Source of the DNA: Botryosphaeria dothidea
Lineage: Eukaryota > Ascomycota > Dothideomycetes > Botryosphaeriales > Botryosphaeriaceae
Direction: 5' to 3'
DNA length: 64,000 nucleotides
Assembly: GCA_011503125.2 (NCBI GenBank)
Contig: WWBZ02000033.1
Coordinates: forward strand, 1,674,001 to 1,738,000
Below the pieces are notes generated by a model. It was given only the letters and a program-made list of their open reading frames with translations. It had not been told where the DNA came from and searched no databases. Made by a program: the position numbers and the translations under genes. Of this stretch, positions 44,882 through 57,220 are shown piece by piece (the first letter of the stretch is position 1; the number at the start of each line of letters is the position of its first letter).

Positions 44882-46217
44882 TTCCACTTTACTGTTACTT
44901 GCATATATCCAAGGTCGCGCAACTTGCCTACGGACGATACGAAAAACAAAGACGGTACAAAAGGTGGGGAAGGGAAGCTATGGACGAAGCCTCGAGCAGG
45001 ATCGCATGCGGGAGGAACATAGGCATGGCGAAAGACTTCTTGTGCGAGAATCAAGGCAACACAAGAGCGAACAAGTCCGCACCGCCTCTGCTGTCTCTCA
45101 ATAAGCGCTGGAGAGCACTGTTCTGAGCGACGTCGGCCCTCTCTAAGATTGCGTTGACCTTTCTGAGAGGTTCTTTGAAAAAAAAAGCATTCAGCCCACC
45201 TGGAAGGAGAGAAGGCGTTATTTCGGGATGGGATATTTTTTTGATTTTGGCAAGACCCATTCTGCACAACCATGAGCTGAGAAGAGCAAAATTCAATACA
45301 CCAATGTCAGAGAATCCGGGTTTGAAAATATATGGTGCACGAATCTCTTCATATGTGAAATATTGCCCATTCGAAGAGCACACTCGAGCAATATGTATGG
45401 ATATTCTTTGGGGAACATGTGAAAAGGGCTACGAATCTCACCTAATATTGCAGGCCATCAGGCTATCTTGGCAAATCGAACCTAAACGTTGGAAACAGCA
45501 CGAAAGAGTGTTCGGAAATAAGCAAAAGCTAACGGAACACCAGCTGTGAGACCAAGAAGAAACAGGAAACACCCGAGACGTTCGCAGGACTGAATGCGTT
45601 TGACCCTGCATACATGTATATATTCATGCAACACATTAATTGCACGATCACCCCAAATGTCAACCCCCCCAGCCCGCTCGAATTCGTTGCTCTCATACAC
45701 CTTTCATTGCGTCACTCATCCCCCCCATCATCATTCACTCACGGACCCTCTCAATCCCCCAAAAAAATCAAACACCAACATGCTTCATGTGCGATTAAAA
45801 ACCATGTAACGGCAACCAAGATGACAACAACAAGCAATGGCGCATATGATGATGCAAACTCATGCATATAGTCGAAGAAGAAAAAGTCTGTGAACACCTC
45901 AGTGAACGAGAAGCAAGGCACTGCCCTCTTTTCTCTTCATCTTCTTTTCGCCTCCGCGCAAAATGCTAAGCTGGCTGTCTGTGTGACCGGGCTTTTTGCT
46001 GGCTTTGATGACGAACTGACGGATCAAAATGTAATGAAGAAAGTTTAGTTTCTTAGGGAAAAGGGAAGAGAGAAATAGAAAGAATCGCCGCAACCCCATT
46101 TCCGTGCTTATGGAAAGAAAATGAAGAAAATCCGTAATACATGCAGTCCATGCTTTGCCATCTCTCCCTTTTCCCATTCCTTCCTTGCTCGCATTTGGCT
46201 TTTTTGGACTTTCGCAT
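44882..46217. other. convergent intergenic region between RPB12 and cot-1
   Basis: 1.3 kb with the 3' UTRs of two converging genes. It is AT-richer and has purine runs on the plus strand. A 131-codon plus frame (45154-45549) overlaps other frames and has no family match; it is not called. Confidence 0.45.
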
Positions 46218-48420
46218 TTACGTACCGCGGAAAGCATCGAAGCGCTTGTAGGTGTAGCCGATGAACGGCAAGCTCATCTCGGCCGCCAGATCTTCGCTCT
46301 GGTGCGCCGACTGAGCCCGCAGCGCCGCCGAGTTGTCGTGCTGGTCGATCTCGTCAATGGGGAAGTACTGCGTGTCGACGTTGGATTGCAGCTTCGGTTC
46401 GAACGGTGCCCTGATCTTGCGGAGTCCATCCCACTGCACGCCCCTGAAGAAGGGGTGCTGCTTGATCTCATGCGCTCCACCAATACGGCCAAGACGGTCT
46501 TCGGAATTGCAGATGAGACTAGTTCAAGTCGGATCAGCATGTTGAATTGTAACAGAATAGTGGGGCTGGGTGTCATGGATTTGGGGGGGTGGCGAAAAGC
46601 AACGAGAACCAGGCACAACAGTTACTCACCTCCTGATGAAGTCCTCGGCCTCGGCGCCAAGCTGCTGGTCGGGCGGGAAGTGGAGGTTGCGGGGCCAGTC
46701 GACGATCTTGCGGTAGGTGTCGTGAGGCTCCTCAGCGCAGAACGGCGGCCAGCCGATGAGGCACTCGAACATGATGGTACCGACGGACCACCAATCGCAG
46801 CCGTAGTCGTAACCCTTTCCGCTGAAGATCTCGGGAGCGATATAGTCGGGTGTACCGACGGTGGAGTACGCCAGTTGACGACGGGACTTGCGCCAGCTGT
46901 TGATCTGTGTACGGTTGCTGACCGTGAGCTGGATCTGATCGATGGCAACCGAGTTGCGGTTGTCGCGATTCGAGAACTTCGACGTGTTGCCAGAGAGGAG
47001 CTTCTGATAGTAGGACGCCTCGTGTTCCTTGTGGAAACCGGTAGAAAGGCCGAAGTCAGTGAGCTTGATGTGTCCGCCGCGGTCGAGAAGGATGTTGTCG
47101 GGTTTAATGTCACTGCAGTTGTAAGTCATCTAACCGTTCCGGACAATTGGGAAGAGAGGAGATGCAAACGACATACCGATGTATGAAGCCAAGCTTGTGC
47201 ACGGCCTCAATGGCCAAAGTAAGCTCAGCCATGTAGAAACGAGTGATATCCTCGGTGAAGATTTCATACTTGATGAGCATGGTCATCAAATCACCACCGG
47301 GCAAGAACTCCATCAGCATGTACAAGAAAGTGTTGTCCTGAAAGGTAGTGTGAAGCTTGACAACCCAAGGGCTGTCCGACTCGGCGAGAATGTCACGCTC
47401 GGAGCGGACGTGGGCAAGCTGGTCCTTCTTGAACTGTGATCCGGGGTCAGAACTCCACTCATTCAAACGTTCGAGTTATAAACGTACCATTTCAGCTTTA
47501 ATGAGGGACTTCAAGGCATAGACCTTGCCGTCGTTCTTCCTCTGCACGAGCTTCACCTCACCGAACGCTCCCTTACCAATAATCTTGACTGTGACGAAGT
47601 TCTCCGGCTTCTCCCGCGTCCTCAGGAAACGCAAGAACCTCATCTCTGCTGCCTGGACATCTTGAATCTTCGCCTGCTTCTTCGCTTCCGAGATGTTCGG
47701 GTTCGAGAGGATCTGCTCGAGCTCCAGCGCTCTGTTGTTTTGTCCATTAGTCAATTATCCATGTTCCGCCAAAGTGAGACGGCAGAATACGTACCTAGCG
47801 TTCCTGTCACGAGCGCGCTGAACGCTCTGGCGGAAGAAGTCGCTGACAAGACCAGTGGACAGGCGGGCGCGCTTGACAATGTTGTCGGTGTACTTGTCGG
47901 GGTTCTTTGCCGGAGGCTCGTCGTCGTTGAGTGAGGGCTGGTGCTGACCAGGCATGTGGGCGCTCAAATAGTTGCCGTACTGCTGCTGCTGTTGTTGCTG
48001 TTGCTGCTGACCCGAGGAGCCAGCAGTGCGCGGGCGCTGGGCATTGGGCGAGGGTTGGCGACCGTAAGGACTACCGGAGCGCGGAGTGCCCAGATTCTGG
48101 TTGGAGAACTGATGGACGAGACCATTGGTGCCATCGTTGTAGCCCTGGGGCGTACGATAGGCGGCCTGAGGGGGCTGCATGCCCTGATACTGCGGCGAGT
48201 AGCCTTGAGCGTTCATGAAGTAGCCGGCACCTCCGTAGGCGTTGTTCGCTTGCTGGGTGCCCCAGACCTCCTGCTGACCATTCTGGTTCGGGTAGACGGG
48301 CTGGGGGAAGGTGGAGGGCGTGGTGGGATATGCACGGCCCTGCTCCGCGGCAAAGTTCCGGTCGTTATTATTGTTGAAACCGAAGTTCAGGTGCAGGCGG
48401 TTCTGCTGGTTGTTCTGCAT
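46218..48420 (-). CDS. cot1: NDR/LATS-family protein kinase (COT-1/Cbk1/Orb6)
   Basis: Five exons, complement(46218..46518, 46630..47112, 47177..47433, 47488..47731, 47795..48420), encode 636 residues. The N-terminal ~180 residues are Gln/Asn/Pro-rich with a ten-Gln tract. The S100B/Mob-binding region ([18 protein letters not shown]) follows. The AGC kinase domain has GKGAFGEV (261-268), ALK lysine 283, HRDIKPDN, DFGLS and GTPDYIAPE. An NDR-type insertion between DFG and APE contains the basic inhibitory segment ([17 protein letters not shown]). The C-terminal hydrophobic motif is FIGYTYKRF with the phospho-site at T625. The family, with Mob2 and upstream Ste20-like kinases, controls polarised growth, hyphal tip extension and septation; Neurospora cot-1 mutants are colonial. 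All key residues are present. Confidence 0.95.
47980..48009. repeat. CAG/CAA repeat encoding ten glutamines in the cot-1 N-terminus
   Basis: Ten consecutive Gln codons (mixed CAG and CAA) on the minus strand, followed by TyrGlyAsn. The interrupted codon use suggests moderate stability. Confidence 0.9.
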
Positions 48421-50544
48421 GGCGGGCGCAGGGAGGGCAGCGTTTCAGCTGCGCTGGATATCCTGGACAAGCCTGGTGGTTGTAAGCTTTTGAGTGTGGC
48501 GAGGGGAGGGGGCAGCGCGGGCAGCAGGACCCCTACCTGGGTGAAGAAGAAGATGTACGCGTAAAGGCGGCAATCGCGCCGTAAGCTTGGGGACGCAAGG
48601 AATTCGCTCCGGCCTCGGCTGAGCGCGTCAAGCGAGAGAAGCTTGGAGGATGTGCGGTCGGCTGGGTGAAAGCGTGGGCGACGAGGAGCAGCGCAAACGG
48701 CGAGCTGGGAGGGAGGTCCAAGGGTCGCAGCGGCGGGCACGGGGGAGACGGAGCGGGAGGCGGTCGGTGGGCTACAGGCCGAAGTGCACGCGACTGGCTG
48801 GCGGGGTGAAGTTAGGCTTGGTGGTTCGAAAGCTACGCAGCGTCAGGCAGGGCGGGCGCGCAGCGATCTGGAGGAATTGCAATTGAGCCAGATATCTGTC
48901 TGGCCGTCTGGTCTTGGGATTAGATTGGGGGGAGCGAGTCGAGGGCGGAGCGGACTCGCGCCTAATCGATAATACCACCGGGACACGCCGCCCCCTTTGG
49001 GCCAAAAGCCGCCAGAGAGCTGTCTGGCCGGTTTCATGTTCTCTCCACGCCCAGAGAAAGCGCCGCACGCCCAAGGCTCCAGCCCTGCTCGAGCCCGCAC
49101 GTGTGAGCGGCCGAGCGGCCCTGCAGCCGTCCACGCGCAGAGCACGAAGGCCTCCAGCGCGGCCGCTGCTGCTCACTCAACGAAGCTGGTCTCACGCCGC
49201 TGCCCGACTCTGCTGCGCCGTCAGGCCGTCATATGAGAGGCTGCTGTTTCACCAAAGCCTTGCCGACGTTTCACGGTACACACCGCGCACGTACATACAT
49301 TTTGCAGCATCATCAACAACAACGCGGTGCACGAAGGCCCCTCGGCCAGCGGCGCCCCATCGGCCTGCGTGCCTGCTAGACGCGCATTGCCCAGCCAATA
49401 GGCGTGCAGCAGCCCCCTGTGCTCGCGCGCTGCAGGATGCCACCGCTCCCAAACTTTGACCCCAGATATTCAGCCGGTGTGAGGTGGCCGCCATCCGGTT
49501 TTCCTAATTGGGAAGTGATCTATAACCCCGGGACTTGGGTTTGGCTTTGCAGGCAGCCAGGGGACCACCCGACGGCGCGTATCGATAAATCTGTCCGACC
49601 AATCCAGAGCATTTGCGGCGGCCTATAGGGAACGCAGGCACGTAGGATAGGCTTCTGTGCGGAGAGCATTGGACGGTGAGCATGCCACCACCCGTCAGCG
49701 CGTGCTTGAGAAGAATGGCTAAGCAAACTCTGTGGCTGGGGGAGGGGCACCATCTGCAGGCCACCATGCGTCCGCCCAACCTATCATACACTTGTCACAG
49801 AACCATCCGCCTCCAGATTCAGCGAATCGCAGAATTAATTGACTTGGTGCTCGACGAGGAGCCTATCGTAGATCAGGCCGTTACAGGCATCCAACCATCA
49901 TTGGTAGCCAGACTACGCAATCCCTCTCAACACTACACTCACGATGCGCTGCCAACGCACGAGTCCCCTAGCCCGCAAATCAGCCGGCCCTTTCCCCAGA
50001 ACGCAGATACCAAATGTTTCCTATGGTTCCTTCCCAGCAACCATCCCTAAAATGCTACCCAATGTTTATCCCGCCAAACCGCCGATCTATATGCCTACCA
50101 GATGATGAAAGAAAACAAGGAGACTATTACGACAAGTAGTGGCCATCTACTTGCGAACACTCCGACGGAATGGTATCAAAACGCACATATGGCCAGAAAC
50201 CTCGAGCTCAAAGGTCGAGACACAAATGGCGAAAGCGAAGAAAGCAAGGCGGTCGAGAAATTAGAAATGTGTAATCGCCCCAGGTCCGAGCAAGATGGAA
50301 GGCGAGAGAAAAGAAAACAAACCCTGGACGAAAAGCAACACCTGAAATGCACCCAATCCTATCCATCCCTTTTGTTTTTTTTTGTGTGCTGGTGGGACAA
50401 ACCTAACCAAGAACGCCAACCAATGCAACGAAGTAAGGGGAGCTACGGTCAGCTGCCGCCGTGTGAAATGCAACAGACATCACCTCTCCTCTGCGCCCCG
50501 GAAATATCAAAACATTATGTTGGCCACGATGCGAGAACCTATTC
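48421..50544. other. 2.1 kb intergenic region upstream of cot-1
   Basis: Holds the cot-1 promoter and leader and, at the right, the 3' UTR of the UDS1-domain gene. GC-rich near cot-1 and AT-richer toward 50.5 kb. No coding sequence is recognised; open frames of up to ~180 codons lack family resemblance. Confidence 0.45.
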
Positions 50545-53500
50545 TTACTGCTGGCTCATGAGCTCCTTCACCAACTCGCGTTGGGCAGCGATCTCAGCTT
50601 GCAGTCTCCTGGTCTCGCGCATAGCCTCGTCCCTGTAGTGCAACATGTTAGCGTCTATCCTAGGAAAAATCTTTCAGTGCTGGGGTACTCACTTCTCGGA
50701 CTGCAGCTCTGCGACCTCGATCTGCGCCATATTCATGCGGCTGACGACCTCCTCCATCTCCCTGTCCGCATCGGACAATGCCTTCTCCAAATCATGCACC
50801 TTGTGCTCCAGATCTTCCGACTTCGTCGCTTGTTGGATCGAGATACCAAGACCACTCGAGGTGATGTCCAGCCTAGGGCTTCTCTGTGCGAAGATGGGAC
50901 TAAGCGGCTTGGGCAGGGGGCTGACAGCTGGTGACAGCTTCGTTGGGTCAAGCAGACCCCTGGCGCTTTGCATGCGTTTCAGCTGAGCGGCTTGGCTGTC
51001 CTTGAGGGCGCGCAGCTCATCTTCGTGCGGGTTGAGCGCCTCATCCGTCTGGTTCTGCGCTGCCGTGACGCGCTCCTCGGCAGTGCGCAGCTTGCTTTGC
51101 ATCTCCGTGATACGTTTCGCAGAGGCTCGCTGCTCATTCTCGCCGCGCCCAATGGCTTCTGCAAGCCGCTGCTTGAGGCCGTCGTTAAGTTTGAGCTGAG
51201 TCTGTGTTTGTTCTGCGAGCTCATCCATCCGCTTGGCGGCTTCGAAGAGCTGTGATGCGAGGGTGTGCTCCTTGTCGAGGTGCGCAACTTCCGATTGTTG
51301 CAAAGCACGGGCTTGTTGGCGGTACGTCTCTGCCTCCTTGAGCGCGTTGTCGCGCTCTGCTTTGGCATCTGAGATGCTTTGCTTGAGCAACTGAAGGACT
51401 CGTTCAGCCTCTGCAGCGTCTTCTCCATCTTCCATCCCCTTGACGCGTGCCAAAGACAGAGCATGAAGAGTCTGAAGTTCTTTGTAGGCTCTCTCCAGAG
51501 TGACCGGTGCCTGAGAATCATCGCTGTAGACACTGCCTGCGGATGGCCTCCTTTCTTGCACGAACATGTCCTTCTCGCCCATGAGGTCGCGGAGAGAGCT
51601 AGTCTCCAACTCAGCACGAGCAAGGTCCATGCGCAGACCACCAAGGTTCTTCTCGACCTGCCACTTCTGGTCAAGAGCGTCATCTGCGCGACGACGCAAG
51701 AGGTTGATTTCAGCGCGGAGGTTGGTGACTTCTTGGTGGAAAGCAGTGCGCCTCGGGGAGACGTTAAGAGCACGATCCCTCTCCATTTCCAGAAGCTTGA
51801 TCTTCTTGGAGTGTTCTTTTTGTTGTTGTTCATAGCGTGCGAGGAGCTGCTTGAGTGCCCGGTGGAGAGCATCACGCTGCTCTTCGACATCCTTCATCTT
51901 CTCACCGAAATCGCGAGGAGCTTCACTCTTGTCCTTGACAGAGTTCGAGCGAGAAAGGCCGCCGAGATTGCCACTGCGGGAGCCGCGCTTAAGGAGTTGA
52001 ACAGAGTTGCGGGCAAGAGAGTTGGAACGGGAGAGACCAATCTTCGGTGATGCCGAAGGCGTGCCTTCCTCGCCCTCCTCGGAAATGGAATTGAATCGGT
52101 CAGCTTGCTGTGCAAGCTCTAGGCGCATACGGCGGGCGTTGAGCAATGTCTGGTTTTCGCTCTTCAGAGACTGAACCTCTTGTTGCAGGCGAGAGTTCTC
52201 CTCGCCGAGATTTTGAAGTTGCGAAGCTTGCAGCTGCACAACTTCAGCAATGTTGGCTTCATTTTGAACAGTGCCAAGTTCACGCTTCAACCGAGTTACC
52301 TCGTCTTGAAGCTTCTCAATCCGGTCCGCTTGAGCATCGTTTGTTTCATTGCGAACATTGTCGAGCTCATGTTGAAGGCGAGCGTTTTCCTGCTGCATAT
52401 CCTTGAATTGTTCTAGGCGAGTGCGAAGGTCGGGAAGAATTTCCAATTGGAAAGAATCGAGCTCCTGTTGCAGGCGAGTATTCTCGTATCTGAGCTTTTC
52501 CACCTCTCCTGCTCCGTTTTCGAGACCGGTTAAACGGGCATTAAGCTGAGGAATGATTTCGTCTCGCAAGTTGTCCCTCTCGCTTCGATCCTTGTCGTGT
52601 GCCTGGCGAAGCGCACCGAGTAATTCCTCTAAATTCTCCTTGGCTTGCTGCTCGTCAGCAAGACGACGCTTGATATCATCCAACTTCTCGTTTCCTTGGA
52701 GCTGTTCCTCTAAAGCCTGGACTTGGGCCTCAAGGTCTGCGCGCCTCCGCAACTCATCTTGAAGTCGTTGTGCGGTATCTGTCTTCGCTTGCGCTCTCTC
52801 CTGCTCTGCTTTGCGACGCAGCTTCTCCAGATTTTCAAGTTTTGCCTCGGTGTCGCCAATGGGGAATCGTGCAGAGCTAGCACCAGAGTCCGAGTAATAA
52901 TCGCTGGTTCTCCTGTTGTCCGTCGACCCCACAGGGTTCTCTATCTTGTAGTGTTCAAGCTCATCCTCAAGTTCCAATTCCCGTTTTATGGAGCCCGCCA
53001 ACTCTGCGCTGATTTCGCGAAGCTCGCGCTCGAGTTCTTCGACATGAGCATTGACGCTGGGCGAAGAGGAGTAGAGGGGTGTGCCCGGGACGGTGAAGTA
53101 TGACTGCTGAGAATTGGCGGCGGGAATATCCAATGCTCCGGGTTTCTTTTTCGGTGGGTTTGGCGATCCATTCGGGGATGGTCCATTCTCTGAGAAGTTT
53201 GTGCTAGGCGAATCATTGGCTATGTTTTGTGATCCAGACTTCCATCCAAAGAAGGAAGTGAACTTGTTGCCGGATGCCATCTCACGTCTGGTCTCTTGTT
53301 CGTCCTCGTCATCCGTGATCTGGTCATAGTCAAGAAAGTCGCCTGTGACGCCATCCTCCCCGTGTATCTGAAGTGTCAGGTTCGGGGTCCTCTGCTGTTC
53401 ATATGAGGACATGGTCGGAGTCCTGGAGCGACTGCGGGAGCGACTCGGGACTGTTTCAGGATCCCATTCAGCGGTTGAAACTTGTGCTGTGTGGTAGCTA

Positions 53501-54135
53501 CTGGCCGCGCGATCATAACCCGGCCGGGAGCTGTTTTCGACGGGCAGAACGTCTCCGTACTGGGATGATGCTCGCCTAGTGTGCTCGTCGTCCTCTGCGA
53601 TGTAGTCGTCGAGCGGATCGTCGGGCGCGTGGCCGTTCGAAAAGGTACTAAAGCCGGGTCAGTCTGACAGATACTGTTTGATGTTGTGCCCCGAAACAGC
53701 ATCGCATCTCGGTAGCGAAGCGCGCGCCATGACGTACTGCTCAGTAGTATTTGGGGTGAACTCCTCTTTAGTCGCGGTCAGAGGCGGCGTGAAGACCGAC
53801 TGCGAGCGCGGAGGGAAGTGATGATAGGTGTTGTCCGTCGAAAATGCGCGCTGGGTGTGGCCCTTCTCCACTGGTCTAGGCGGCGCAGTGTAGCTCTGGG
53901 TCGAGAAGCGCGTGGCTACGGGCGAGGCGGTAGCGGGCAGAGGCTTGCGACGGATGGGAGGAGATGTAACAGTCGGGCTCGCAGGCGTCTGGGCGCGAAA
54001 CGTCGCAGAAGAAGGCGTAGTGATGCCGACGAGTGAAGCGGTCCTAAGCTGAGGGGCTTCTATATCAGGCGACAAGGGCGCGTCAGACGAGTAGGTGCCC
54101 CGGCGGAGAGGTGGAGTCTGGACGTCTGGGTGCAT
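50545..54135 (-). CDS. large coiled-coil protein with UDS1 (up-regulated during septation) domain
   Basis: Three exons, complement(50545..50632, 50693..53647, 53738..54135), encode 1146 residues. Donors are GTACGT and GTGAGT; a CTGAC branch site precedes TTTAG in intron 1. The first ~330 residues are Pro/Ser/Thr-rich and disordered with PPIRRKP and PPLTATKEE segments. A UDS1-type segment follows (VEELERELREISAELAG, then SIKRELELEDELEHYK). From there to the C-terminus runs a nearly continuous coiled coil with heptads of Leu, Gln and Glu (for example LQDELRRRADLEAQVQALEE). Fission yeast Uds1 is linked to septation, and relatives in moulds are often labelled M-protein-repeat proteins. A cytoskeletal or septum scaffold role is inferred. 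The start MHPDVQTPPLRRGTYSS is the first ATG of the open frame. Confidence 0.78.
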
Positions 54136-55386
54136 TATTCCAATTGGGCGAAGATGTCAAAGATAGTGAATGACCTTTGCACGAATCGGTAGGGCACACG
54201 AGAATCTCTTCCTTCCAGACTCTGGCGTCCCGAGGCGCTCTCGAATCTTGCCCGCGTGCGGAAGGGGAAGGGGAGAGAGGAAGATGCGCGCGCTCCGCAA
54301 CACTATCAGGGGTGGTCCGCGAGCAAGCCAAGCCGCGTGCTGGTGGCCAGGGCAGGGCGATGATTGGACGGCGGTTGCAGGGAAGACGCCAGTCCCTACC
54401 ACTTCAGGGCGCATTGGCTGGCAGACGCTGCGGAGAACGGCGCTTGCGCCGGCATTGCCAGAGGGCGCGGGCAACGGGCGCTTCCCTAAAGGACGCCAGC
54501 GCCTGTGAAGCTGAGGCCGGCCGCTGTTCCTGCGTCGGGCCAAGACTGGAGAGATGCGCGTTCATTTCCTCGAGTGTCGAGCGTCCAAGCAGCAACACGG
54601 CGAACAGCGAGCGCGCCAGCTGCGATCCGGGCCCACTCTGCGATCCTGCCAGGCGTCGTCAATCGCGCCATTCACAAGTAGCGCTCCCGTCCAATCGCGC
54701 GCGCAACCCACGACCGCGCCGGCGCGCGTCTCGCAGCCAGTGGTCGCGTTGCGACATCCAGCGCCAGTTGGCCCGACGGCTGACCGCTGCCGTGCTGCAC
54801 TTCATTTGGACCGGCCCGCAGCTGGCGAATTGTTTCATGTCCCATCGATGCATCGGTGCGGCTAACGGAATTGTAATTTCGCTGGCCCCCAGCCACCTTT
54901 GCGGATCATGCTCCCCTGACCGTCGTCCTATCGCTATCGTTGCCGGCAATGAGGCGCGCGCGCTCTGGACTCTGGACCCCTAACCCCCGGGCCGTGGGTG
55001 TCTCCGGCGGCCGGCAGCGCGCATAAGGAGGCCAGTAAAAATAGCAGCACTGTATAGGCTGCTGCATTGCGACGCTCGCCTTCGCTTGCAATTGCAATTG
55101 GGAGCAGCGCTCGAGGAGTTCACAGCGCCGGCGCTGACGACGAGTCCGGATGCGGCTGCTGTCAACAGCGCGCCTGCCGCAAGGGTCTGCTGAGATCGAC
55201 CGGCAGCTTGGCGCGCAGCGCGGCAAAACGTTGTTCCTGAAGACAGCTCGGTGCTGCGCCGGGCTCGAGGGCGCGTCATATCGCGGGGCCGACAACATGG
55301 AGACCGTCCTGAAGTAGCAGTACAGCAGCGCTCCCAATATCACTCCTCATTTCCCTTGAGTCGCCGCCAGCACACCGCTCCTGCTC
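54136..55386. other. divergent GC-rich promoter region (UDS1-domain gene / VPS37)
   Basis: 1.25 kb between divergent genes. GC-rich, which produces a 268-codon plus frame (54177-54983) of Arg/Ala/Ser-rich sequence with no domain; it is treated as chance. No specific regulatory motif is assigned. Confidence 0.45.
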
Positions 55387-56234
55387 ATGTCGTACCACTC
55401 TCCGCACCAGTCGCAGGGCCAGGTCCAGTTCCAGTTCGATGCCTCGACGCCGCCTCCCCCGCCGCCCAAACCCTCTGCACACTCGAGCGGGAGAGGCACA
55501 CCGCTTGCCGGCCCGCCACTCCCGCCAACACCGTCCCGAATCGGCCAGGCCCAGGGTGGTCCAGCTTCACAACAGCCTCAGACTTACGGCAGTCAACAAG
55601 CGCCTGCGGAGGATAGCCTGCCGCAGTATGAGCTGCCTGAAGAGGGCTGGCTCCCGGAGGTGCTGAAAGATAAGAAGTGCGAAATTGCCTCTCAATGCGC
55701 AATGTGGATCATCCAATGCTCACAATATCATCTAGCACGGCCGACCTCCAAGCTGTTCTTGAGAACCCCGAGCTCCAGCGCGCTCTAGTCCACTCGCCGG
55801 AAACCGCACATCCCTCGGTTGCCGCGTCTACCGCACCACTCAATGAGATTCTAGCCGCGAATATAGCCCTGGCGGAATCGCTGAAAAGTCTTGAATCACA
55901 TTTGCAACATCAACGTCAGAACACGCAGTCCCGCCTGCTTAGCATGCGCGCCCTTGAGCGGCAGTGGCGTGCGAAGCAAGCTGAACAGGATGCTGCGCTC
56001 AAAGACTTCAGTCCGCCAGCCCTATACCAAAGACTGAGCGCCTCCATTGTCGAACAAGAAGCTCTGTGTCGTGGGTTGGAAGAAAGCTTTCTCGAGGGCG
56101 AAGGCGGTGGACAAGCGAGCGAACGCGAGGTCGCAGAGTTTGTCAGACGAATTAGGGAGGGTAAGAAGATCGCCTATTTGCGGAGAGAAAGGAAAGAGAG
56201 GTGGGATGAAGGCAGAGTCGGCGGGTGGCGTTGA
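55387..56234 (+). CDS. VPS37: ESCRT-I subunit VPS37 (Mod(r) domain)
   Basis: Two exons, join(55387..55676, 55736..56234), encode 262 residues. The phase-2 join AA|C connects DKN to TADLQAVLENPELQ. The N-terminal ~85 residues are Pro/Gln-rich and disordered (STPPPPPPKPSAHSS). The C-terminal part is the helical Mod(r)/VPS37 domain with LQAVLENPELQRALVHS, NEILAANIALAESLKSLE and LSMRALERQWRAKQ. It ends in FVRRIREGKKIAYLRRERKERWDEG. Vps37 stabilises the Vps23-Vps28 stalk of ESCRT-I, which sorts ubiquitinated cargo into multivesicular bodies. Donor GTGCGA is slightly off consensus, but the acceptor and frame support it. Confidence 0.88.
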
Positions 56235-57220
56235 GAGCTGTAAGCGCAAGCTCATGCGTACCATGAACGCATGTTAGACTGCTATACCGCCAGCTCCACC
56301 TCGGCTCGTGCTCTACGCATTGCTCTATAACTACTGCATTAAGGATACCCACAGATGAGACGATACCACTATGCGCCCATTGGTCGCTCACACCGTTCTT
56401 TTTCTTCAGAAATGACAATTCTTCAGGAATGAAACGCAGATTCTGCCCGCCAGAAGCACCGTCTCATCGGATTTGACATGTGGCGTTGACGGGACACTTC
56501 AAACGGAAGACGTCGGACTACCAGGTCGCTTCCGAAAACACTGCGACAGCAAGCGCAGGCGTTCAGGTAGAGTCGAAGCCATCATCCGAATGCGAATGCA
56601 TATGAAGGTAGACTGCACTCGCGTCCAGATGAATGCTACTCTTCGTGAATGTTGGGACACAACCCCGTTGCGGCAATATTTTGGGATTCACCTCGTAATC
56701 TTTTCCGGGTCGCTTCGGGCAGGGATCCGGATAACGGATGGTGGTGTGGGGTAGACAACGTGGGAGCCACTGAAAAATTGAGCCTCTAGCCGCATAGAGC
56801 AGGTCATATCCGCCGATTTTATCATTTTCTATCGATTTTGCGTTCCATAGAGAGCTCGGGCAACTCGGATGAGCAGAGTGAAAAAGAGCATGGCCGGTCG
56901 CAGCGAAGTTGCAGAGAATCCGCATTCGCCCTTGCATAGCAGTGAGGTTCGCGACTTCCCTCGCATCTTCCCGGTCTCGTATCACGACTTTGCCCTATCT
57001 GAAGGGTATCACGCGCGCACCCAACCTAAAGCTAAGGAAATTCCAGTGGCGCGGATCGGCCGCAACAAGTGTTATACCCGTCACTTCATCCGTCTTTAAT
57101 TCCACCGCATTCATCTTCGTGGTCATCGCGTTTCGCCTTGTCAATTCCTCTCGCCAGTCCATCCCGCATATCCGGCATTGACAGCAGCATGATTGTTCGT
57201 CGTGCGTGGTGACCAACCAG
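56235..57220. other. intergenic, no clear gene
   Basis: Nearly 1 kb between two plus-strand genes. Frames up to ~140 codons on the minus strand overlap others and lack domains. The right part is the promoter of the glycosyltransferase gene. Confidence 0.45.

Noticed and set aside
54177..54983. 268-codon plus-strand frame in the UDS1/VPS37 divergent region
   Set aside because: Arg/Ala/Ser-rich, no domain, several overlapping frames; stops are rare because of high GC.
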